The notes under the pieces were generated by a model. That model saw only the letters and a list, made by a program, of their open reading frames with translations. It was not told the origin of the DNA and searched no databases. DNA of 5,189 bases from JAWLGW01 sp964569055 (GTDB lineage Bacteria; Planctomycetota; J058): positions 1-5,189 of the forward strand of contig CAZMSZ010000486.1 in NCBI GenBank assembly GCA_964569055.1, read 5' to 3'. The position numbers and the translations under genes were made by a program. The first letter of the stretch is position 1. Every line of letters starts with the position of its first letter. Below, one piece after another: positions 1 through 5,048 of this stretch.

Positions 1-420
1 CTACCCGCTCGGCGCGCCCGGTCCGAGCGGCTGGCCGAAGCTGAACTCCACCACCCGCCCCTCCGGGGCGTACACCCCGCAGTAGTAGCCCACCGGATAC
101 GGCTCGCGGCGCGCCGGCCAGGCCAGGATCCCGTCGGCGGCGGCCTGCGCGGCGAGCGCGTCGACCTCGGCCTCGCTCGCGAGGGCGAAGCCGAGGTGGC
201 TGAAGTCGTCGCTGGCCTGGCGGCCCGTGGGTCCGCCGGAGATGAGCACCAGCACGAACCGCTCCTCGTTCCCCGGCTCGGCCAGCCACACCGTGCGGCT
301 CCCCGAGCGGGCGTCGCCGCGGTCGTGGACCAGGGTCAGGCCGCAGTAGCGCTGGTAGAAGGCGATGCACGCCTCCACGTCGGGGACGTGGAGCGCGATG
401 TGGGTCTGGATCGGGCGCAC
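1..420 (-). CDS. VOC family (glyoxalase/dioxygenase-fold) protein, 139 aa
   Basis: This is a single-module vicinal oxygen chelate protein. The N-terminal half reads THIALHVPDVEACIAFYQ followed by a GL-x-L turn, the usual first beta-alpha-beta unit. The second half starts at DFSHLGFAL and ends with GVYAPEGRVVEFSF. The likely metal ligands of the fold are His7, His75 and Glu125. Members include glyoxalase I, extradiol dioxygenases and fosfomycin or bleomycin resistance proteins. Nothing seen here fixes the substrate, so only the fold and probable divalent-metal binding are claimed. The length is normal for a one-module VOC protein. I chose the GTG at 418-420 because GGAGG (plus-strand cctcc, 425-429) lies 4 bases before it and the fold begins at once. 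The gene starts 20 bases after the kinase stop on the same strand, which suggests co-transcription. The TAG stop is at the window edge, so downstream context is not visible. Confidence 0.88.
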   Translation of the reverse strand: MRPIQTHIALHVPDVEACIAFYQRYCGLTLVHDRGDARSGSRTVWLAEPGNEERFVLVLISGGPTGRQASDDFSHLGFALASEAEVDALAAQAAADGILAWPARREPYPVGYYCGVYAPEGRVVEFSFGQPLGPGAPSG

Positions 421-440
421 GCGACCTCCGGGCTCGCGCC

Positions 441-1859
441 TCAATCGTCCCTGATGATCGCGAGGTCTTCGATCACCTCCTCGACCCGCTGGTAGCGCTC
501 CTTGGGGTCCTGGCGGGTCATGCGCTCGATCACGCCCACCGCGTCCTCGGGGGAGCGCATGAAGTCCTCGCTGCCGGGGCTCGAGAGCTCGCTCAGCAGG
601 AGCGCGCGGTCGAGGGGCGTCTCGCCGCCCTGCTTGATCACCTTCTCGATGCTGGGATACGGCGCCTTGCTCGTGATCAGCTCGTAGAACACGATCCCGA
701 GCGAGTAGATGTCGCTGGCCTGGCTCGCGGCCCACGGCTCGCGCCACACCTCGGGCGCCACGTAGCGGGCGTCGAGCCGCTTGCGCAGGCGGTCGGGGTC
801 CTGGGGGTGGGGCGAGCCCTCGATCTTGGCGAGGTCGAAGTTGACCAGCTTGACCTTGCCGCCCGGCGCCACGACCACGTTCAGCGGGCGGATGTCGCGG
901 TGGATCACGCCGCGCGCGTGGGCGTGCGCCAGGCCGCGGGCCATCTTCGAGACGATGTCCGCCTTCTCCTTCCAGAGCAGCTCGCGGTCCTCCTGCTGCG
1001 CGAGGAGGACGGCGAGCGGGCGCCCGTTCTCGACGTACTCGGTCGGGAGCACGAACTTGTTGTCGTCCCACGCGAACATGTCCGAGGTGTCGATCAGGTT
1101 GGGGTGCGCGCCGAGCAGGCGCAGCGCGTTCTGGTCGTGGAAGATCGCCTCGATCTGGCGCTGCTTCTCCTCGGCCGAGGTGTAGATGTCGAAGTGGAAC
1201 ACCTTGAGCACCGTGCGCGGCCGCGTCTTGATGTAGCGGTGCTTGGCGAGGAACACGGTGCGCGTCTCGGTTTGGTTGATCTTCTCGACCACGTCGTACA
1301 GCCCGATCTCCTTGACCTTCTTGCCGGGCCGGGCCGTCCCGAACAGCGCCGCGCAGATCCCGTCGTGGTGGCGCTCGATGTTGTCGACCCGCACCGGGAT
1401 CTTCTTGGGGTCGGTGAAGTGGTCGAGCGCGTCCTTGAGCTGGATCACGCGCGAGGCCTGATCGTCGCGCAGCCGGACCTTGGCCTTGTCGTCGGTGAGC
1501 AGCACGCAGGTCTCGACCCACACGTCCCGCAGGATCGAGGAGTGCCGCTCGAGCTTGCTGGCGAGGATCTTGGTCTTCTTGTTGGCGAGCGGGATCGGGC
1601 TCGGCATGACGTGGCCGTTCTCGAACACCCACTGGTTGGTGTCGCCCTTGATCGCCCCGCGGTAGCCCTTGACCTCCACGTGCCACACCGCGAACTCGCC
1701 GATCACCGCGATATCGTACTCGTAGGGGAGCCCGCGGCCGGTGGTCAGCTCGAAGTTGTGGAACACCACGTAGTCGTCGGGGAGCACCTTGGCGAGGTGC
1801 TTGATCGCCGCCGTCTCGCTCGCGTTCTCGGGGTCGCCGATCTTGTGGACGATCGCCAT
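441..1859 (-). CDS. NERD domain-protein kinase fusion, 472 aa, with degenerate kinase motifs
   Basis: Residues about 10-130 form a NERD (nuclease-related) domain: SETAAIKHL near Glu15, then EYDIAVIG and WHVEVKGY, giving the Asp49...Glu62-x-Lys64 pattern of PD-(D/E)xK nucleases. Residues about 187-470 form a Ser/Thr kinase domain. Present are the VLK lysine (Lys219), HRD (320-322, catalytic Asp322), APE (368-370), the SDIYSLG helix-F motif (382-388) and the DPKER arginine (Arg455). Altered are the glycine loop (KINQTETR, no glycines), the helix C glutamate (FHDQ at 240-243), the HRDIKPxN lysine (Arg324 in HRDIRPLN) and DFG, which reads NFD (340-342). Catalysis may be weak, unusual or absent. 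NERD plus kinase architecture occurs in PglW of type 2 BREX and in stand-alone proteins, but no BREX partner is visible here. The ATG at 1857-1859 is chosen because GAGGAG (1865-1870) lies 5 bases before it. An in-frame ATG 34 codons upstream adds only a low-complexity Arg/Gly/Ala stretch. No transmembrane segment or signal peptide is seen, so it is probably cytoplasmic. The VOC gene follows after 20 bases. Confidence 0.9.
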   Translation of the reverse strand: MAIVHKIGDPENASETAAIKHLAKVLPDDYVVFHNFELTTGRGLPYEYDIAVIGEFAVWHVEVKGYRGAIKGDTNQWVFENGHVMPSPIPLANKKTKILASKLERHSSILRDVWVETCVLLTDDKAKVRLRDDQASRVIQLKDALDHFTDPKKIPVRVDNIERHHDGICAALFGTARPGKKVKEIGLYDVVEKINQTETRTVFLAKHRYIKTRPRTVLKVFHFDIYTSAEEKQRQIEAIFHDQNALRLLGAHPNLIDTSDMFAWDDNKFVLPTEYVENGRPLAVLLAQQEDRELLWKEKADIVSKMARGLAHAHARGVIHRDIRPLNVVVAPGGKVKLVNFDLAKIEGSPHPQDPDRLRKRLDARYVAPEVWREPWAASQASDIYSLGIVFYELITSKAPYPSIEKVIKQGGETPLDRALLLSELSSPGSEDFMRSPEDAVGVIERMTRQDPKERYQRVEEVIEDLAIIRDD

Positions 1860-1879
1860 GGGCCCTCCTCGGACCCGCG

Positions 1880-1885
1880 ATTCTA
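1880..1885 (-). promoter_or_regulatory. Putative -10 box of the NERD-kinase operon
   Basis: The minus strand reads TAGAAT here, five of six matches to TATAAT, in an otherwise very GC-rich stretch. It lies 20 bases upstream of the kinase ATG, so a start point about 7 bases downstream would leave a short leader that still includes the GAGGAG ribosome site. No convincing -35 hexamer is found at 16-19 bases. An inverted repeat occupies that place instead, which may mean an activator-dependent or repressed promoter. The assignment rests on one motif and its position. Confidence 0.45.
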
Positions 1886-1889
1886 GGGG

Positions 1890-1910
1890 CCTCGCCCCGC
1901 CGCGGCGAGG
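1890..1910. repeat. Perfect 7-7-7 inverted repeat (operator-like) in the kinase promoter
   Basis: CCTCGCC (1890-1896) and GGCGAGG (1904-1910) are perfect inverted arms around a 7-base centre. The repeat begins 4 bases upstream of the TAGAAT box (1880-1885) and covers where the spacer and -35 element would lie. That placement is typical of a dimeric regulator site. Short GC-only palindromes also arise by chance in DNA of this composition, so the operator reading is inference. Confidence 0.35.
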
Positions 1911-2183
1911 TCGTCCGGAGCCCCTCAAGGCGGCCCGCGCCGCTGCCGATAGATCAGGCACCCGGGGAGGAGCGACGCACGGCCCACCAGCCGGCTCCCC
2001 AGCGGTCGCAACGAGGCGTCTCCCGAAGGAGCGCGCGACCGTCGCGTAGTCGTGTTCGAGGCGAGCCGGCGCCCACGCCAGCCACGTTCGGACCAGAGGG
2101 CTGCCGCACAGGCCGCCGGGGGCAACCTCGGCGGCCGAGCGGTTTGGTTGGGCCGGCTCGAGGCAGGCGCCGCGCGCCGGTGC
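1911..2183. other. Divergent intergenic region with short palindromes, no gene seen
   Basis: This stretch lies between the kinase operon (minus) and the nucleotidyltransferase pair (plus). Open frames here have arginine/proline-rich compositions typical of antisense GC-rich noise, and none has a good start with a ribosome site. Two perfect 6-1-6 palindromes are visible: CGCGAC-C-GTCGCG at 2034-2046 and CTCGGC-G-GCCGAG at 2127-2139. A GGCGC-CGC-GCGCC repeat at 2166-2178 sits just before the -10-like box of the plus-strand unit. No tRNA cloverleaf or terminator with a T-tract was found. The length and the palindromes would suit a shared regulatory region. Confidence 0.4.
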
Positions 2184-2189
2184 TATGGT
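2184..2189 (+). promoter_or_regulatory. Putative -10 box giving a near-leaderless transcript
   Basis: TATGGT (four of six matches to TATAAT) lies 8 bases before the ATG at 2198. A start point about 7 bases downstream of the box would fall at about 2196-2198, so the message would be leaderless or nearly so. In agreement, the bases before the ATG (gaacctcg) contain no Shine-Dalgarno sequence. No good -35 is seen at 17 bases. The GC-rich inverted repeat 2166-2178 lies in the spacer and could be an operator. Confidence 0.42.
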
Positions 2190-2197
2190 GAACCTCG

Positions 2198-2461
2198 ATG
2201 GCTCACGCGATCGACCCGCGCGTCGCCCGGTTCCTCCGCACCCACTCGGTGTCGATTCGCGAGGAGGTCGAGGCCGACGTCGCCGACCACCGTGACCTCA
2301 CCCCGAGCGAGCGGTGGCGCCTGCTCGTCGGCCTCTGCCGCTCGATCCCCTGGCTGATCAACTCCGCGAATCCGCCCGAGGTCGTGGCCCGGATCCTCGA
2401 GGATCGCGAGCCGCCGCACCCGAGCTACCACGAGCTCGTGGCGCGACTCCGCCGCTCATGA
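2198..2461 (+). CDS. Small protein of unknown function paired with a nucleotidyltransferase, 87 aa
   Basis: I do not recognise this family. The 87-residue protein has no signal peptide or membrane segment and is rich in charged residues. It looks mostly helical: VARFLRTHSVSIREEVEADVADH, then LTPSERWRLLVGLCRSIPWL, then PEVVARILEDRE, and a C-terminal helix ending VARLRRS. The LTPSERW motif resembles the Leu-(S/T)-Pro-x-Glu-Arg turn seen at helix starts in several small bacterial proteins, which is not diagnostic. Its TGA overlaps the ATG of the next gene in an ATGA overlap (2458-2461), so translation is probably coupled. A small gene directly before a nucleotidyltransferase-fold gene suggests an antitoxin or accessory partner, but this rests on context alone. 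The ATG at 2198 has no ribosome site and a promoter-like TATGGT just upstream. Confidence 0.72.
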   Translation: MAHAIDPRVARFLRTHSVSIREEVEADVADHRDLTPSERWRLLVGLCRSIPWLINSANPPEVVARILEDREPPHPSYHELVARLRRS

Positions 2462-3075
2462 GCGAGGACGCGCTGGCCGAGGTCCCAGCGGTCGCGGTCG
2501 GCCTCCTCGACGAGCTCACGTCACGCGGCTTCAAGGCGGCGCTCGGCGGCGGGCTCGCGTTCAACGTGTGGGTGCAGCCACGGACGACCAAGGACGTCGA
2601 CCTCAACGTGTTCGTCGATCCGCCGCGCTACGGCGAGCTGCTCGAGGCGCTCGAGGCGTACGGCTGCGCCGCGTCGCGTGACGGCGCTCCGTGGGATGAC
2701 GCGCGGCGGGCCGAGTTCCTGCGCCGAGCGCGGGAGGGAGAGGTGGCCGTCGCGTGGTATGGCGCGGTGCGTGTCGACGTGTTCGTGCCCTCGATCCCCT
2801 TCTACGACGAGGCCGAACGCTCCCTGCGATCGGTCGCCTTTGCGGAGGACCAGCGCCCTCGGCTCGTCCTCTCCCCCGAAGCCCTCGCGGTCTTCAAGCT
2901 GCTGTTCTTCCGCGACAAGGACCTCGTCGATCTCCGGCGACTGGTAGCTGTCCGCCGAGACGGCCTCGACGCCGCCTGGGTCCGCAGGCAGATCGTCGGA
3001 ATGCTGGGTGAGGACGACGTGCGCGTCGAGCGCTGGGATGAGATCGTGCGGACGCACGGCGCCGCCGAGCGCTGA
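2458..3075 (+). CDS. Nucleotidyltransferase-fold protein (AbiEii/DUF1814- or DUF6036-like), 205 aa
   Basis: The N-terminal part shows the polymerase-beta-type nucleotidyltransferase signature: LGGGLAFNVWVQPRTTKDVDLNVFV, with the Gly-rich turn at 30-32, an R-T-T-K-D-V-D-L motif placing Asp46 and Asp48 as the metal-binding pair, and the third acidic residue probably Asp107 in VRVDVFVP. A C-terminal segment LSPEALAVFKLLFFRDKDLVDLRRLV (138-163) has Lys147, Asp155 and Asp158 in the pattern (sPe-l-a-K-l..rdKDl-Dl..L) common to AbiEii/AbiGii-type toxins and related DUF1814/DUF6036 proteins. Such proteins transfer nucleotides to RNA or protein targets. In type IV toxin-antitoxin systems they act as the growth-arresting toxin. 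All expected acidic residues are present, so it is probably active, but the target is unknown. It overlaps the preceding small gene by 4 bases and ends before a convergent terminator. An orphan sugar or antibiotic nucleotidyltransferase role is the main alternative. Confidence 0.8.
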   Translation: MSEDALAEVPAVAVGLLDELTSRGFKAALGGGLAFNVWVQPRTTKDVDLNVFVDPPRYGELLEALEAYGCAASRDGAPWDDARRAEFLRRAREGEVAVAWYGAVRVDVFVPSIPFYDEAERSLRSVAFAEDQRPRLVLSPEALAVFKLLFFRDKDLVDLRRLVAVRRDGLDAAWVRRQIVGMLGEDDVRVERWDEIVRTHGAAER

Positions 3076-3094
3076 GCAGGGGCGCCCGCGCGCG

Positions 3095-3112
3095 CGCTCA
3101 CTCCCATGAGCG
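3095..3112. repeat. Small 6-bp inverted repeat after the nucleotidyltransferase gene
   Basis: CGCTCA (3095-3100) pairs with TGAGCG (3107-3112) around a 6-base loop. It follows an alternating CG run (3087-3097) just after the stop at 3075. It is too short, and lacks a T-tract, to be a convincing terminator alone. It could assist the larger hairpin downstream. Confidence 0.25.
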
Positions 3113-3128
3113 GCTCCCCGTACGAAGC

Positions 3129-3157
3129 GGCGGGGAGGCGCGCGGCGCCTCCCCGCC
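3129..3157. terminator. Strong bidirectional hairpin between convergent genes
   Basis: A perfect 13-bp inverted repeat (3129-3141 with 3145-3157, arms GGCGGGGAGGCGC and GCGCCTCCCCGCC) surrounds a 3-base GCG loop. It lies between the plus-strand nucleotidyltransferase stop (3075) and the minus-strand glnA stop (3178). Neither side has a T-tract, so this is a GC-only hairpin terminator or an mRNA 3'-end stabiliser rather than a classical intrinsic terminator. Its position suits stopping transcription from both directions. Confidence 0.72.
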
Positions 3158-3177
3158 TGCTCGAGCTGCCTCGCCGC

Positions 3178-4593
3178 TCAGATGTCGTAATACAGCGCGA
3201 ACTCGTACGGGTGCGGCCGGATCCGCACCGCGTCGACCTCCACCTTCCGCTTGTAGCTGATCCAGGTCTTGATCATGTCCTCGGTGAACACGTCGCCCTT
3301 GAGCAGCCACTCGTGGTCGCGCTCGAGGTTGTTCAGCGCGTCGTGCAGCGAGAAGGGGGTGCCGGGGACCTTGGCCTTCTCCTCGGGGGGCAGGTCGTAG
3401 ATGTCCTTGTCGAGCGGCTCACCCGGGTGGATCTTGTTCTGGATCCCGTCGATCGCCGCCATGGTGAGCGCGGCGAAGGCGAAGTAGGGGTTGGCCGAGG
3501 GGTCGGGGCAGCGGAACTCGACCCGGCGCGCGGCGGGCTTGCTCTGGCCGACCGGGATCCGGATCGCGGCCGAGCGGTTGCGCGCCGAGTAGGCCAGGTT
3601 GACCGGGGCCTCGAAGCCCGCCACCAGGCGCTTGTAGCTGTTGGTGGTGGGGTTGGTGAACGCGACCAGGGCGGGCGCGTGCTTGAGGATCCCGCCGATC
3701 ACGTAGAGGGCCTCCTCGGACAGGCCGGCGTAGCCCTCCCCGGCCATGATGTTGTGGCCGCCCTTCCAGATCGAGAAGTGGCAGTGCATGCCCGAGCCGT
3801 TGTCCTCGAACAAGGGCTTGGGCATGAAGGTCACGGTCTTGCCGGCGTGGTGCGCGGTGTTCTTCACCACGTACTTGAAGATCATCAGGTGGTCGGCCGC
3901 GCGGGTCAGGCGGTCGAAGCGGTAGTTGATCTCGGCCTGGCCGCCGGTCGCGACCTCGTGGTGCTGGCGCTCGATCTTGAGGCCGCAGCGCTCGAGGTTG
4001 ATGCACATCTCGGTGCGCAGGTCCTGCAGCGCGTCGATCGGCGGCACCGGGAAGTAGCCGCCCTTGGTGCGCGGCTTGTGCCCGAGGTTGCGGCCGTGCT
4101 CGTCGCTGCCCGTGTTCCACGAGCCCTCGACCGAGTCGACCATGTAATGGCCGAAGTTCACGCCCTGCTCGTAGCGCACCTCGTCGAAGATGAAGAACTC
4201 CGCCTCCGGGCCGAGGTAGGCCACGTCGCCGATCCCGGTCGAGGCGAGGTAGGCCTCGGCGCGGCGCGCGACGCCGCGCGGGTCACGGTCGTAGTCCTGG
4301 TGGGTGATCGGGTCCTTGACGTTGCAGATCAGCACCAGGGTGGGGTGCTTCATGAACGGGTCGACGAACGCCGTGGCCGGGTCGGGCACGACGAGCATGT
4401 CGGACTGGTCGATCGACTTCCAGCCGCGGATCGAGCTGCCGTCGAACGCGAACCCGTCCTCGAACGCGTCCACGTCGAGCGCCTCGACCGGGATCGTGAA
4501 GTGCTGCCACGTCCCAGGGAAGTCGTTGAAGCGGAGGTCGACATACCGACAGTTCCTGTCGGCGGCCAGGGCGATCACTTCCTTCGGGGTCAC
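3178..4593 (-). CDS. glnA: Type I glutamine synthetase (GlnA), 471 aa
   Basis: It joins glutamate and ammonia to give glutamine with ATP, as a cytoplasmic dodecamer, and is the entry point of ammonia assimilation. The N-terminal beta-grasp domain holds DLRFNDFPGTWQHFT (19-33) and FDGSSIRGW (50-58). The catalytic part shows GPEAEFFIFD (metal ligands Glu130 and Glu132), HHEVATGGQAEI (Glu213, Glu221), MPKPLFEDNGSGMHCHFS (ATP/glutamate site, His270) and NRSAAIRIP. Tyr399 in DIYDLPPEE is the adenylylation site of GSI-beta enzymes, so activity is probably controlled by GlnE-type modification. The length is normal (about 468-474) and all key residues are intact. The start is the GTG at 4591-4593: it gives the usual x-T-P-K-E-V N-terminus and has AAGGAG (4603-4608) 9 bases upstream. 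The P-II gene ends 74 bases upstream on the same strand, so the two are probably one operon. The convergent hairpin at 3129-3157 probably ends the transcript. Confidence 0.97.
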   Translation of the reverse strand: MTPKEVIALAADRNCRYVDLRFNDFPGTWQHFTIPVEALDVDAFEDGFAFDGSSIRGWKSIDQSDMLVVPDPATAFVDPFMKHPTLVLICNVKDPITHQDYDRDPRGVARRAEAYLASTGIGDVAYLGPEAEFFIFDEVRYEQGVNFGHYMVDSVEGSWNTGSDEHGRNLGHKPRTKGGYFPVPPIDALQDLRTEMCINLERCGLKIERQHHEVATGGQAEINYRFDRLTRAADHLMIFKYVVKNTAHHAGKTVTFMPKPLFEDNGSGMHCHFSIWKGGHNIMAGEGYAGLSEEALYVIGGILKHAPALVAFTNPTTNSYKRLVAGFEAPVNLAYSARNRSAAIRIPVGQSKPAARRVEFRCPDPSANPYFAFAALTMAAIDGIQNKIHPGEPLDKDIYDLPPEEKAKVPGTPFSLHDALNNLERDHEWLLKGDVFTEDMIKTWISYKRKVEVDAVRIRPHPYEFALYYDI

Positions 4594-4635
4594 GGCGGCG
4601 AGCTCCTTCTCGATTCGAGGTCCGATTTGCGTGGG

Positions 4636-4669
4636 TGGTTGGTTCTGCTCTGCGAACAATGGTTGGTTC
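4636..4669. repeat. 10-bp direct repeat, 24-base period, between the P-II gene and glnA
   Basis: TGGTTGGTTC occurs at 4636-4645 and again at 4660-4669 on the plus strand (GAACCAACCA on the coding strand), with 14 bases between copies. The second copy overlaps the P-II stop codon (4668-4670). The stretch is clearly less GC-rich than its surroundings. Two identical sites slightly over two helical turns apart could bind a regulator or an RNA-binding protein, or act in message processing. No known site consensus is recognised. Confidence 0.5.
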
Positions 4670-5027
4670 AGATGGCGGCGGGGCCTCGCTCGCCGGTGCG
4701 GATCCGCACCGCCTCCTCGAGCGGCAGGACGAACACCGCGCCGTCCCCCGCCCGCCCGCCTTCGAGCTGCCCGGCGCGCGCGATCGCGCGCACGGTCGGC
4801 TCGACGAAGTCCTCGTTGACCGCGACCTCCAGCTTCACCTTGCGCACCGGCTGCTCGCCGGCCGACGAGCCGGCGTAGGCCGCGGCGGCGGACGAGCCGC
4901 CGGACGCGTCGGCCGGCGCGAAGCCCTGCACGTCGGAGACGGTGAGGCGGAACACCTTGGCGGCGGCGAGCTCCTGCTGCACCGCCTCGAGCCGCTCGGG
5001 CCGGATGACCGCGACGACGAGCTTCAA
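4668..5027 (-). CDS. Variant P-II family nitrogen regulatory protein, 119 aa
   Basis: P-II proteins are trimeric cytoplasmic sensors of ATP/ADP and 2-oxoglutarate that control GlnE, GlnD, NtrB or AmtB partners. The family is seen in MKLVVAVIRPERLEAVQQEL at the N-terminus, LTVSDVQGF (28-36), KVKLEVAV (63-70), GDGAVFVLPLEEAVRIRTGERGPAAI at the C-terminus, and its position next to glnA. The T-loop is unusual. Residues 37-62 are alanine/serine-rich, so the GRQKGHTE-LYRGAEY stretch is missing, including the Gln39 that in GlnB helps hold Mg-ATP and 2-oxoglutarate. The lysine after the loop is 63 instead of 58, so the loop is about five residues longer; the B-loop (GQLEGGRAGDG) is about two longer. 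Tyr51 falls at the GlnB uridylylation position. The C-terminal Arg108 and Arg110 match nucleotide-binding arginines. The start is TTG (5025-5027) with GGAGG (cctcc, 5033-5037) 5 bases upstream. A glnB or glnK symbol is not assigned because the loop diverges. Confidence 0.88.
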   Translation of the reverse strand: MKLVVAVIRPERLEAVQQELAAAKVFRLTVSDVQGFAPADASGGSSAAAAYAGSSAGEQPVRKVKLEVAVNEDFVEPTVRAIARAGQLEGGRAGDGAVFVLPLEEAVRIRTGERGPAAI

Positions 5028-5048
5028 GGGCGCCTCCGAAGGCGCGCA

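Noticed and set aside
421..1686. N-terminal extension of the VOC frame upstream of the GTG at 418-420
   Set aside because: The extension is Arg/Pro-rich and overlaps the kinase gene in another frame. The GTG has a good ribosome site and the VOC fold starts right there.
807..1886. A 359-codon open frame on the plus strand opposite the kinase
   Set aside because: Low-complexity Leu/Val/Asp/Arg composition and no recognisable domain. The minus strand carries NERD and kinase motifs.
1860..1961. Upstream ATG that would lengthen the kinase by 34 residues
   Set aside because: The extra residues are low-complexity Ala/Arg/Gly, and the internal ATG has GAGGAG at a proper distance and a -10-like box just upstream.
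1925..2125. A 66-codon open frame on the minus strand in the intergenic region
   Set aside because: Arg/Ser/Pro-rich with no ribosome site and no recognisable features.
2314..2457. Earlier ATG start for the nucleotidyltransferase frame
   Set aside because: It would overlap most of the 87-residue gene and add Pro/Arg-rich sequence. The ATGA overlap at 2458 is a standard coupled start.
4594..4658. Upstream in-frame TTG start for glnA (about 22 extra residues)
   Set aside because: The GTG at 4591-4593 has AAGGAG upstream and yields the family's usual N-terminus and length. The extension resembles no glutamine synthetase.
3106..4878. A 590-codon open frame on the plus strand
   Set aside because: It is antisense to glnA and P-II, with a Val/Arg/Asp/His-rich composition typical of the mirror frame of a GC-rich gene. 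The minus strand encodes clear GlnA motifs.
4838..4919. Frameshift as the cause of the odd P-II T-loop
   Set aside because: Both alternative frames through the region give Arg-rich sequence with no P-II loop residues, and the frame continues cleanly into KVKLEV and the C-terminal signature.
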